Part shown: in pieces, positions 7,700 through 17,600 of the stretch | Layout: each line of letters starts with the position of its first letter | Position numbering within the stretch: position 1 is the first letter of the stretch | Assembly: GCF_004791585.1 (NCBI RefSeq) | Contig: NZ_SRUU01000024.1 | Span: forward strand, 1-64,000 | DNA from: Mesorhizobium sp. M1C.F.Ca.ET.210.01.1.1 | Lineage (GTDB): Bacteria > Pseudomonadota > Alphaproteobacteria > Rhizobiales > Rhizobiaceae | Reading direction: 5' to 3' | Length of the DNA stretch: 64,000 nt | Notes under the pieces: generated by a model | What the model saw: only the letters and a program-made list of their open reading frames with translations | Told to the model about the DNA's origin: nothing | Databases searched by the model: none | Translations under genes and position numbers: made by a program

Positions 7700-10659
7700 G
7701 CGGACGGCCCCGTAAAGCTTTCGGCGATTACGGAGTCGACGTCCTCAAGGGCGACGCTCTCCATCCAGTGCCTTCGAGCTGCGGGCTTGATGACCACGAC
7801 CTCGCCGGGGCCATGTACCCTCAGTTCCCGCTGGCCGGTCACGGACGTGGCGAGGGGAACGCCCAAGCGGTTACCGATGCGGGCCAGGACCTTTATGAGA
7901 TCGCCGCGCGGCTCGACGACCTCAACGATCGACGGGCCGGGCTCGTCCTCCAGCGCGAAGCGAACCACTCGCAGCGCTTCGGAGTTGGACAGATCGAACA
8001 CTTCTGCCCGCATCCGACGGCGACGTCTGGCGGATAGCCAGCGATCCATAACATCTGCAAAAGTCTGAGCGTATGCGAGAACGTCGGCGCGCGATGCGGC
8101 CGGCTCGACAGAGCTCAAGCGCCCCGGACGCCATTCCCAGCTCGCCCTGAAGAGACCATCGCGCACGACGATCCTATCGTCGGCGTCGAGGCCGTAGAGG
8201 TCAAAGACAGCTTGGTCGAGCGCCTCCCAGTCGGCGGCGGTAGGTGCATGCTGCTGGAAGCGCTGCTCCAACTTACGAATCGCACGGCCGGGAGCGGAAG
8301 ACGCCGCGGTCGTCAGGTCGGGGGTGGGCAAGAGCGCCACGTCCTGCCGGAAGAGTCTCTGCTTCCAAAGACCGAACTCGGACGCCGTCATGATGAAGAA
8401 CCACGAGGCGAGGGCCGAGCTCAACACGCCAGCCATAACGTGCCCGGCGTCGCGGTGCTCGGCCGGGATCGGCGCGCCGAAATAGGCGTCTGAGAAGACG
8501 AGGTCGCGGTCGGCGACGGCTGCGAGCGGTCTGGGCCCCTCGGTCAAGAACTCCTTCACGAGCAGCAGGGGCGCCTTGTAGAGGTCGCGGTCGCGGGGCC
8601 ACTGCGCCTTGGTGTGCCCGAAAATCGTAAGCTTTTCCGGCACCGAGAAGGGCCGCAGGTCGTCCACCTGCAAGAACTCCAGCGGAGCGAGCTCCCTTGC
8701 ATCACGAGTCCGGTTCTCAGCGTGACCAAGGATGAGCCCGTCCTTGAGGACGGTGCCGAGAGCGCCCAAGCGTTCGCCGAGCGACGGGTGCGAGCACATT
8801 AAGTCGTCGAGGAGGCGCAGATCGCGGCGACGGCCGAAGGCGGCCGTCTTCAAGCGGACCGGCTGTCGCTCCCAGTCGCTGAGCGGCAGCTGGATGATGT
8901 CGCTCGGCGTGATCTCGAAAGTGTGCGACTTCGCGCCGCTCGGAGACCATGGCACCTGGACCACAGTGATCCGATCGGCCGCTTGGGGGCGATGCCGCGC
9001 AAAGAGCGCCACCGCCGGCATCTTCGCGGCCGGAAACAGCCAGGAGGACAAGTTCGACAGGTTCACGAGCGTGACCGGGCTCAGCGCCTTGACGACATGC
9101 CGCGACGCTTCGGCCCCTGTCTTGCTACCGCTAAAGAAGGGCATTGCGCTCAACACCATACCGAACCGGCTCTGCTCGTGCGCGAACTCGGCTGCCCGTA
9201 GCACGAAGTCGAGGCCCTCGCCGCGCGGCTGCGGCGGCGAGGGCGCGCCCGCGCTTCGCCGGTTCGCGGTGCCGGCTTTGCCTCGAAAGCTCCAGGGCGG
9301 ATTGCCGACGATTAGGTCAAAGCGCTTCAGCTCATCTCCGGCGGTGAGCGCCTTGGCGCCTGCTTCCGTCTGCTCAATGGTGTGTGCATCGCCGACGAAA
9401 AGAGTGCGGTCGATCAGCGGCTTGAAGGTCAACGCTTCGGGCGGCTGTGGATCGGGATCGATCTCAAGCGCCGCGAGGTAGAGGCTGAACGCGGCGACGC
9501 GGATGGCCGCCTCGCTGACGTCGACACCATAGACTTGGCTGTAGAGCACTTGGCGGATGAGCTGCCGCGTCACTGGCGATTTCAGGCCCTTTAAGTGAAC
9601 GAGGCGACGGAACGCCTCGACGAGAAAAACGCCCGAACCACAGGTCAGGTCGAGGACGCTTTCGTCTCCGGTCAGGCCGTCCATGACCTCGTCGAGGACC
9701 AAAGAGACGACAGGCAGGCGCGTGTAGTAAACGCCCGCGCGGGAGGCCTCCGTCGACCGTGGCCTTCCATCAACGGGCGTCGACCCGGAGTGAGCGAACT
9801 GCTCGTAGATCGAGCTGATCAACTCCACAGGGATGACGTCAAACTGGTAGGGGAAAAAGGTCATCTGCCCCATGTCGGGGTCGACCGCTTCAAGGAAATC
9901 GGCAACGCGCGCGAGGTGCACTGCGTCCGGCGGCGCAGCGGCCGACGGCGGAAACATGTCGCCGTTGAAAGTCCGGGTAAGCCACGCGAACAGGTCCGTT
10001 GTCGCTTTGCGGTCGCGCAGCGCGGCCGAGAGCTTTGCGTGGCCGCACAGGCTTTCAAAACGATCCGCGGTTACGATATCGCGGTCGACCAGATACTGTG
10101 TGAAGATGGAACGACCGATCAGGGCCTGTGCCTCGGCTCGGCCGAGGTCAGCGGCGACGAGGTCTTGCTCCAAGGCGGCGAGGTCCGAGAGCAACTGCTG
10201 GTCGACCGCAGTTTTTCGATCGACGCCCTTGGCCTTGAGCCAGAACTGACCCGTTTCCATGGCGAGGCGTCCAGCGAGAGCATCGAGCTGCTCGAGGCTC
10301 GACTCGATCGCTTCGAAAGTAGCCAAGCGGTTTCGCGCGGCGTCGGCGGAAGGGAGCGGTCGGCCGAATCCGTTATAAAGGTCGACCCGGTCGGGGGACA
10401 CGACCCAAAGCAGCGGCGCGAAGCCCTCGTTCCATACTTCCTGGCGCCAGGACGCGACCAGCTCGTCGGACGGCTCTGCCTCGGCAGACTTGAAGTAGAC
10501 CGTGAGCGACGACTGACCGCGCCAGAGCGCGTCGGGCTCGAAGAAGCGGCCGCGCCGGCCGCGCCGGGCGTCGTCGTCGATAAGCACGCCCTGCGCCGGT
10601 ATGCCGTCTGCAACGTAGCCGGTCGCTTCCAGAACCTTGCGGAGAATCGGCGCCGTCAT
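7696..10659 (-). CDS. N6-adenine DNA methyltransferase (Eco57I/type IIG-like)
   Basis: The 987-residue protein has an N-terminal ~330-residue region, then the SAM-binding motif LDLTCGSGVFLVEAFRRL and the catalytic NPPW motif (FDLIVGNPPWSFRG) of gamma-type N6-adenine methylases, and a long C-terminal region that should hold the target-recognition domain. Size and layout fit type IIG enzymes, DrmMI or a PglX relative. I chose the ATG at 10659 because it overlaps the regulator's stop as ATGA; the reading frame runs on to 10797 inside that gene. It is followed by the PD-(D/E)XK gene with a second ATGA overlap. Whether the N-terminus has nuclease activity is not visible. Confidence 0.8.
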   Translation of the reverse strand: MTAPILRKVLEATGYVADGIPAQGVLIDDDARRGRRGRFFEPDALWRGQSSLTVYFKSAEAEPSDELVASWRQEVWNEGFAPLLWVVSPDRVDLYNGFGRPLPSADAARNRLATFEAIESSLEQLDALAGRLAMETGQFWLKAKGVDRKTAVDQQLLSDLAALEQDLVAADLGRAEAQALIGRSIFTQYLVDRDIVTADRFESLCGHAKLSAALRDRKATTDLFAWLTRTFNGDMFPPSAAAPPDAVHLARVADFLEAVDPDMGQMTFFPYQFDVIPVELISSIYEQFAHSGSTPVDGRPRSTEASRAGVYYTRLPVVSLVLDEVMDGLTGDESVLDLTCGSGVFLVEAFRRLVHLKGLKSPVTRQLIRQVLYSQVYGVDVSEAAIRVAAFSLYLAALEIDPDPQPPEALTFKPLIDRTLFVGDAHTIEQTEAGAKALTAGDELKRFDLIVGNPPWSFRGKAGTANRRSAGAPSPPQPRGEGLDFVLRAAEFAHEQSRFGMVLSAMPFFSGSKTGAEASRHVVKALSPVTLVNLSNLSSWLFPAAKMPAVALFARHRPQAADRITVVQVPWSPSGAKSHTFEITPSDIIQLPLSDWERQPVRLKTAAFGRRRDLRLLDDLMCSHPSLGERLGALGTVLKDGLILGHAENRTRDARELAPLEFLQVDDLRPFSVPEKLTIFGHTKAQWPRDRDLYKAPLLLVKEFLTEGPRPLAAVADRDLVFSDAYFGAPIPAEHRDAGHVMAGVLSSALASWFFIMTASEFGLWKQRLFRQDVALLPTPDLTTAASSAPGRAIRKLEQRFQQHAPTAADWEALDQAVFDLYGLDADDRIVVRDGLFRASWEWRPGRLSSVEPAASRADVLAYAQTFADVMDRWLSARRRRRMRAEVFDLSNSEALRVVRFALEDEPGPSIVEVVEPRGDLIKVLARIGNRLGVPLATSVTGQRELRVHGPGEVVVIKPAARRHWMESVALEDVDSVIAESFTGPSA

Positions 10660-11126
10660 CGGCCCGCTTTCAACATCTGAGGTGGAAATGGGAGAGCGGT
10701 CTGCCTGGTGCCAGGAGCCGCTGGCATCACTCGCTGCCCAATCCGCGCGAGAATTGGATCGCACGGCACGACGAAGATCGGACCCGTGAAGTGACACGCT
10801 CCTAGATCAGCCGTTGGAACCAAACGTGCCGACGCGGTATCGATGAGAGCGATCAGATTTTCAAGGTGGGGCGGGCGCGCCTGCGCGAGCGCGCGGAAGA
10901 GCGCGTCGACACCGGTACCCATGTCGCTAATGCGGACGTGGAATGCACCTGTCAGGTTCGCGGTGATCGCGAGCCCTACCAAGTCAGCGAAAGTGAACCG
11001 TGCCGCCTTTCCGGATTTTGCGGCGAGATACGGCACGGCCTTTCGCCATGCGCGAACGTCACCCGGCGACACGTCGGCGAGGACGCGGGCCTGCTCTTGG
11101 GTAAACTGAATGGTTCGCAGCGGCAC
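10656..11126 (-). CDS. MerR-like helix-turn-helix regulator of the methylase-nuclease genes
   Basis: The N-terminal ~60 residues (FTQEQARVLADVSPGDVRAW, then a wing and FTFADLVGLAI) match the winged-helix pattern of MerR-type DNA-binding domains. The rest has no effector motif I know. The start is uncertain: the frame is open up to 11282 with an ATG at 11183, but the conserved domain begins right after the GTG at 11126. That choice leaves the palindrome at 11133-11150 upstream, where an operator should be. No strong ribosome site is present. The stop overlaps the methylase ATG, as in controller genes of restriction-modification systems. Confidence 0.6.
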   Translation of the reverse strand: MPLRTIQFTQEQARVLADVSPGDVRAWRKAVPYLAAKSGKAARFTFADLVGLAITANLTGAFHVRISDMGTGVDALFRALAQARPPHLENLIALIDTASARLVPTADLGACHFTGPIFVVPCDPILARIGQRVMPAAPGTRQTALPFPPQMLKAGR

Positions 11127-11132
11127 ATGATT

Positions 11133-11150
11133 CTTGTCGCTTACGACAAG
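11133..11150 (-). promoter_or_regulatory. Palindromic operator upstream of the MerR-like gene
   Basis: CTTGTCG and CGACAAG form perfect 7-bp arms around four bases, six bases before the preferred GTG. MerR-type regulators bind dyad elements of this kind in their own promoters. It could control the regulator-methylase-nuclease unit separately from the upstream helicase operon. No clear -10/-35 pair was found. Confidence 0.5.
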
Positions 11151-11367
11151 AAAGATTGCAAGAGTTATCGATTGGACACGCATCCCGACGCCTGTTTTCG
11201 AGAACTCGGCCGGACGAACGGTAGGGATTTTCCTTGAAGCGGTCGTAGGCGACGAACAATCCGTATCCGAAAACGTCGCCAATCAAACATTCGGAGCGGC
11301 AGCAAAGAAGACGCGTTTTCCGAATGCCTGTTTGGCGGACTTCGCTGAATGTGACGCATTCAACATC

Positions 11368-14130
11368 TCAAACAATTTCAATATAGCCAATCAACTCGGC
11401 CGAATAACTTCCGTCGCCAACTGCCGCTCCCTTGTGTTTCAGCTCGCGCTGTAACGTCGGCTCGACAGCCGTGATGAAGAGCGACAATCGGTCTTCAGAT
11501 GGCAGCCTAGGCACGGCGCAAGGAGCCTTCAAGAACTGAGCCGCTTGCCGTTCGATAGCCGGGGCACGCGACCCGTCCCTCCTTATTGCGATAGGCTGCA
11601 CGAAAACCCGTTTTTCGCCGTTACCAGTAGATGACTCCACCAACCAGGTAGAGAGAAGAATGGTTCCGTCGCCACTGCCTCCCACGGCTACACCCAGTTG
11701 TTCAGGCGGAAGGCTGCGCCAACGTCCCAACTCTTCCTGCAAGAGCGGGTGGTCAAGCCCGAGCAGTTCGACATTCTCGCTCGACGTTGCGGTGTCGCGA
11801 TCAAGCGTAAACCGCTTCTTTCGCACTCCATCTGAGGAAATGAGATCGTACGTCAAATCGTCAATCTTGATGAGCCTCCAGTTCCGATCGGTCAGAGACG
11901 CGCTGAGGAACTGGACCAAACGATCCATCCCAGATGAGACGTCTGAAAACGGCTTGTAGTCGTCTAGGCTAAATCCATCGAGGTCCTGAAACAGATCGAA
12001 GACAACTTCGCGAGCTTCCCGCGCGTTGGAAAGCGCCGCTTCAAGTTCAACAGCCGTTCTCTTCAGTTCAGGGTCAGAAAGCGCTTCCTGATACAGGCGG
12101 TCGTAGTTCAATCGCTCGGAAAGTTGACCTAATATCTGAGAACGAAGATCCTCGGCTATGTTCCCCTGATCGTCCACCTTGCCGAGCGTTCGTGCGATCT
12201 CGGTGAGCTTGTCATCCAAAAGAAGAAAGATACGTCCCTCGATCGTGTCAGACAGCACGAGATTGTAGACTTGGGCGGTGTGAGCCTGCCCATACCGATG
12301 GATGCGACCGATCCGCTGCTCCATATCCATCGGATTCCAGGGCAGGTCAAAATTGAAGAGAACGCGCGCGAACTGAAGATTTATGCCTTCGCGGCCGGCC
12401 GCCGTGCAGACCAGGACGCGCGGCCCGTCCTTCTGTCGAAAGCGCCGTTCAGCGGCAACCTTTGCACCGTGGTCCCCCCCCCGTAGGACGACAACCCCCT
12501 GACCTGGATAAACCTGTTCAATCTCGCGGGCGAGCAGGTCAACCGTGCCGAGGTAGGTGGCGAAAATCACGATTTTCTCGTTTGGGTTTTGGCGCCAAAG
12601 CGTGCCCAGACCATCGAGCAGTTTTTGGACCTTGGTCTCGCGTTGCTCAGGGAATATCGATAGCAGATCGGCAATACGAAGCCGTTCTTCAGGCAGATGG
12701 ATGTCCACTGCCGCCGAGGCGGCGTCTTCCATATGTGACGAGGCAAACTCGCTGCCATAGGGGTCAGACGCCATTTCAAGCGCCTCTTCGTCCAGCTTCT
12801 TCGCAAGGCGATACTTGAGGTCGGCCATCACCCGGTCGACTTCGTTCCGGCCAGCAGGATCCCGCCCGAGGGCCCATTCGACGTGGATAAGCTCGCGGGC
12901 CTCATCGTAAAGGCGTTCACGGCCCTCAATATCCAGGTCTCGATCACGTATAAGCGCCTCGTGCAACGTTAGCATCAGCTTCCGGCGCTTTAACGTTCGA
13001 CGCACGGCAGCAAAGCTCGATGCAGCTATCTTCTGGAAAATGGCCATGAGGAAGCCGAGGGCACGGCCCTGGCTGCCCTGCCGCTTCGCAAGATCGAAGC
13101 CGTCCTTAAGGTATTCTCGTAGCTTCTCGTAGAAACGCCGTTCCTCGTCCCTCATGAGGAACGATTCCGCATGCACCCACCGACGCGCGAAAAGCGGATC
13201 ACCATCCGGCCGGCAGGCGTCTGCCTTGGTTCGACGGAACATAACAGTGTTCAAGCGATGACGACTCTCGAGCATCTCTTCGGGACTGCCGAAGAGGGTG
13301 GGATTCAGGAGTTGGACAAGCATCCAAAACTGGAAATGATTGCCTTGGTGCGGCGTTGCGGACAGCATGAGGAGATCGCGCGTATGCCCCTTCAGTGCCT
13401 CGCCGAGCTTGTAGTTCTCCGTCTTCCGAACCTTTCCGCCCGTTCGGTAGGCGGTCAGGTGATGCGCCTCATCGAAAACGACCAGGTCCCAGCGCGGCGC
13501 TTCGAGCAACCGCTTGATGCGTGCCGGCCGCTTTAGCGTATCGATGCTGGCGATCAGTCGATCATGTTTGGCAAAGGCATTGGTCTTCCGGTCGGTGATG
13601 TCGCCTTCCGACCCGAACACCTCGAAATCAAGATTGAAGACCTCGTTCAACTCGCGGTGCCAGTTGTTCACGAGGCCCGCTGGAACAACCATCAATGCTC
13701 GGTGCAGTTCGCCGCGGCTGGCGAGCTCACGCAGAATCAGCGCTGCTTCAATAGTCTTGCCCAGTCCCACTTCGTCGGCGATCAGGAAGCGGCGGGGAGA
13801 TGCCGTGGCGATCCGGTGCGTCAGAACTACCTGATGAGGAAGAAGATCGATCCGGGCCGACGTCAGGGCCGACGCACTTTCCATAACCGGCAACGCATGG
13901 GCTTCATAGGAAAGCCACACTGCCCGCGCCCGCTCGGGCGTACCCTCGACCGATCGCAGAATTCGCTCTGTCCGTGACACTTCGCGCCGGACGCTTTCCA
14001 GCGGAACGCGCCGCTCCCCGGTGCTGAAGAACGCCCGCAGATAACCTTCGCGCGGAGAGTCGAGCACAACGCCTGTACCGAAATCGGGGTGTGTTATCCG
14101 CTCGCCCGGACTGAAATCTGCACCATCCAT
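11368..14130 (-). CDS. SNF2-family DNA helicase/translocase (BrxHII/DrmD-like)
   Basis: This 920-residue SF2 enzyme has a small N-terminal domain, then Walker A ADEVGLGKTIEAA (118-130), the DEAH box (220-223), motif III LSATPHQGN, and the C-terminal RecA lobe with motif VI QRIGRIHRYGQ. Proteins of this type translocate on DNA and occur as BrxHII in BREX type 3 and DrmD in class 1 DISARM. Here it follows the DUF1156 methylase and a 166-residue protein by 11 bases, so it belongs to the same operon. All helicase motifs look intact. A 240-base gap separates it from the MerR-like cassette. Confidence 0.85.
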   Translation of the reverse strand: MDGADFSPGERITHPDFGTGVVLDSPREGYLRAFFSTGERRVPLESVRREVSRTERILRSVEGTPERARAVWLSYEAHALPVMESASALTSARIDLLPHQVVLTHRIATASPRRFLIADEVGLGKTIEAALILRELASRGELHRALMVVPAGLVNNWHRELNEVFNLDFEVFGSEGDITDRKTNAFAKHDRLIASIDTLKRPARIKRLLEAPRWDLVVFDEAHHLTAYRTGGKVRKTENYKLGEALKGHTRDLLMLSATPHQGNHFQFWMLVQLLNPTLFGSPEEMLESRHRLNTVMFRRTKADACRPDGDPLFARRWVHAESFLMRDEERRFYEKLREYLKDGFDLAKRQGSQGRALGFLMAIFQKIAASSFAAVRRTLKRRKLMLTLHEALIRDRDLDIEGRERLYDEARELIHVEWALGRDPAGRNEVDRVMADLKYRLAKKLDEEALEMASDPYGSEFASSHMEDAASAAVDIHLPEERLRIADLLSIFPEQRETKVQKLLDGLGTLWRQNPNEKIVIFATYLGTVDLLAREIEQVYPGQGVVVLRGGDHGAKVAAERRFRQKDGPRVLVCTAAGREGINLQFARVLFNFDLPWNPMDMEQRIGRIHRYGQAHTAQVYNLVLSDTIEGRIFLLLDDKLTEIARTLGKVDDQGNIAEDLRSQILGQLSERLNYDRLYQEALSDPELKRTAVELEAALSNAREAREVVFDLFQDLDGFSLDDYKPFSDVSSGMDRLVQFLSASLTDRNWRLIKIDDLTYDLISSDGVRKKRFTLDRDTATSSENVELLGLDHPLLQEELGRWRSLPPEQLGVAVGGSGDGTILLSTWLVESSTGNGEKRVFVQPIAIRRDGSRAPAIERQAAQFLKAPCAVPRLPSEDRLSLFITAVEPTLQRELKHKGAAVGDGSYSAELIGYIEIV

Positions 14131-14141
14131 TAAAGGCGTCC

Positions 14142-14642
14142 TCAGGTGATCCGCAGGTGGAATAACCCGACAGGCTTGCCGCCCTGCGATAGGATGATTT
14201 CCTGCGGGTATTCCCGGGCTTCACCCCATAGAAGACGCCCAAATTCGATCTGTTGGTCGGCGTGCGGCGCTGAGCAACGCCACCGAACAGAATCCGTCGC
14301 CATGTCGGTGTGGAACCGTCTCTGACCGACCGGTAGCCAGAAGATCAGCGCGGCTTCGCCTGAATACTCATCCTGGAAAGAGAGGATAGTAGCCTTGAGT
14401 TCGTCCCCTAGCCAGCCGTCGGCATCAACCGGCGTGAGCAGGTCGAGACATGCGTCCAGTCCAGCGACCACCAACGTGTTGCCGCCATTGCTCGGCAGAT
14501 CATCGGGCCAGTCCTTCGCGGCACGGAGGAATTCGCGCAAACTGAAGACTCCGGAGGGACAAGTTACCAGCGAGAGCGCCTCGTCGTCCCAGATCCAGCT
14601 CACTCCTCGCCGCTGCCAGACACTATCGAGCAATTGCTTCAT
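14142..14642 (-). CDS. Unknown 166-aa defence operon protein
   Basis: I do not recognise this protein. It has an alpha/beta-like pattern with hydrophobic strands (NTLVVAGLDACLDLL, AALIFWLPVG), several Trp residues and no catalytic motif or Walker A. The size and a strand ending in WLPVG recall the small P-loop protein BrxF of BREX type 3, but without nucleotide-binding residues. It overlaps the DUF1156 gene stop (ATGA) and ends 11 bases before the helicase, so it is surely a component of this operon. It may be an adaptor between methylase and helicase. Confidence 0.6.
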   Translation of the reverse strand: MKQLLDSVWQRRGVSWIWDDEALSLVTCPSGVFSLREFLRAAKDWPDDLPSNGGNTLVVAGLDACLDLLTPVDADGWLGDELKATILSFQDEYSGEAALIFWLPVGQRRFHTDMATDSVRWRCSAPHADQQIEFGRLLWGEAREYPQEIILSQGGKPVGLFHLRIT

Positions 14643-17600
14643 GTTCCATCCTCCTGGAACAGCGACATCTGCGCGACCGCCTCTTTGTGGCTGGAGGCCC
14701 AGTTGTTGTAGATCGTCAATGCCCGTGACGACGCATTCCGTTTGGGCTGCGTTGCCCCATGCCTGCTAAGCCATTCCAAGAGACTCTTCAGTGCGGGATG
14801 CGGCTTGAAATTTTCGTTCTTCAATGTGTCTGACGCATTGATTCCGCTGCCGTCATAGCACGCACCTATCAGCACCAGTGCCTGATCGAGATCGGCGGTC
14901 AATCGTCGGCGATGCCTGCCTTGCCAGTCCAAAGCGAAGACCCGTGGATCGGCAAGGTGGAAAACCTTTTTCTCCTCCGTTGCCCAGCCACGATTGGTAA
15001 ATTCGTCTGGCGCGATGCCGGAGCCACGCAGAAGCTTCTGCATCTGGTCGCGTGCGAGCTCGGCTTGGCCGTTAAAGATGCGCAGGAACTGCCGGGTGAT
15101 AGGTTCGGCAGTTACTGGCGGCGACTCGGTCGTTTTGTTCGTATCCTCTTCGATCAGTTGGTTGATGCCGACCAGGGCGTCCTTCACCGAAATCGCACGA
15201 CCTTCGTCTACGAAGACCTTGCCATAGTGGCGCGAGAAATATTCCAACGCCTTACCGCGGCGAATTACCTGAAGATCCGCAGCCGGCAGGCCAGCCCGCG
15301 CGTGGTTTTCCAAGAGCCCCTGGAGCTGGCGGACATCGGCCAGAACCTCACGACGCATACGCCCCCAACTCACCGGCTTCGGCTCCTCGGTCCGCTTCCG
15401 GCAGACATGTACTATGTCGTACTCAACCTTCTGCGAACCATATTGGCCATCGCCCTTAGTTTCATCGCCTCGCACAGGGAATGTTGCTTCAAGGATAAAG
15501 CCAGCTTCAAACAGGCTTTCTAGAACATCAATCCAAGGCTCATCCTGACTATGGTGGAATGTGAAGGCCAATATGCCCCCAGCTTTGAGCTTACGCCGGA
15601 CGGCACTCCAGCAGCTAGTTAGCAGGCGGCGATAAAATTCGTCCGGACCTTCTGGATTCCTTGCTTTGTTTGAAACTACCTCCAGGTCTTTAGGAGTCTG
15701 AACGCTTCCAAACACCTTGGGATATTTATCCTTTAGAATTGGCCGAAGCCAAACATAAAAGAAATCCGACCACTCAGCATATTGCATTAGATCGCCAAAC
15801 GGCGGATCTGTTATACACAAATCTATTTCTTCGTCACCCAAAAATTCAATATCTGTAGACGACCCACAGTTAATTATAACCGCATCAGACCTAACTTTAT
15901 CTCCGATATATACTTTTTCGCTCTTCCCGGAGACTCCATCAACGTTCAAGCTTCCATTTGCAACAAGCTCCCAAGGCGTCCGTGCCCACTCAATAGTCTC
16001 GATTATCTTTTCGCAGCAAGATGTCCAGTTACCGCGACCATCCTCACCGAAGAAACTGTTCTCGACGGGCATTGCCTTCGGTCGAAAGTTGTTTTTTGCA
16101 AATTGTGGCTCAAGCTTATCTGCCTGCATGTTCCATATTGTCATCATGCATTGATTTCTCAGATACTGCTGAAATGCCGATATGACTAAATCGACAGCTG
16201 ATTCAGAATATCTGCCGCGGCTTTCATGTATCGCTTTTGACAGAATCGAGAGGCACAACAACTGCCGATGATTAAACATCGTATACCAATGCGTGTAGCC
16301 ATGCCTACGAACTGACCAAAAATCCGCTTCGAGACCGTAAGGAAGTTCTTCCTTTGGCCAGAAAGGGGACAGGTCTCGATCCTTGCGGTGCTGCCATTCC
16401 CTTTCCGCGGCATCCAACGATTTCGTGTTTGTAATTGGGGAAAAAAATCTGCCTCCATAAGGCTTCGAGGTTTCTTTCCTTCGGGGGGACGAGCCTTGGA
16501 TGGCAATTGCTTGATATGGAGCCGTCTTTCTCGTCCGAAATGTACTATCCAGGACATCTTGAACGGAACCACAATGAGCGCAGGCGAAGTTGGATTTTTT
16601 GGGGACAGTTCCGCCGCCCTCATCGGTCCTGAATCTCTTCTTTGTTTCCGGGCATTCGACCCATATGGGGATCACTGTTTGTGTTTTGACACCACCCGTC
16701 ACGGCGTTGGTAAGTTCAATTGTCTCCGTTCCACGAACCTCCAGCAACCTCATAGACTGGGCACGATGAAGGTTCCAGCTAGAGGTTGTGTCCGCATCAT
16801 CCTGGGCAGATCCGCCGAAAGGCACTCCGTTAGCGTCAAGACCCGAGCTACCAGATAGCCAGTCGGGATGAACGACTAGCGCCAGTTCAATCTTCTTCTT
16901 TTTGCTCTTGCCGAGCTTAACCATTGAGCTGTATCTGCAGGATGGGCAGACAACACGTCCTTTTGGATCGAGGATCGCATAAGGCTTCTCATCTGGCGCC
17001 ACGTAAAGTGGAACATCGGGCGCCATTCGAGCTTCGGCATCTTCGACATCAAACGTCGCCCGGCAGGAAGCACATTCATGCTCCCAACTCTTCACCATCA
17101 GCGTCTTCACCGCCATGACCGGATTCGCCATTATGGGAGTACGGTGGCCGCATCCTGTTACTTGGCAGGGGCCATGTTTGGACCAGAACACGTAGATAGT
17201 TTCCGGCCCCTCATACACGTAATCCTTGCGTTCCTCCGGCGTAATTGACAGCGGATCGAAGTCCGGCCCCATCACTTTGTTGGAGGGCTTATGCGTCCAG
17301 GTTCCCTTCTCGCCGTTCGGACCGTCGCAGTAATAGAACGGCGCAATCTGAGGCTTCACCTCAGCCTCAATGTTCGCAAGCAGCTGCTTCACCTCGTCGA
17401 GATCGACATCGGCCATCTCCTGCTTCACGACGAACCACGCAACCGGATTGAGGTCGTTACCCGACATCTGCATGCCAAGGCGCGAACCCTCTACCAGAGT
17501 CGTCCCGCCACCCATGAAGATGTCGGCGACCCTCAGGTGCTTGAAGGCCCCCTTTTTCTGGTGATTGGAATAGTAGTTATCCCAGACCAGCTTTGCCGCT

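Noticed and set aside
9595..10680. 361-codon rightward open frame opposite the methylase
   Set aside because: Antisense to the methylase; no motif and no ribosome site.
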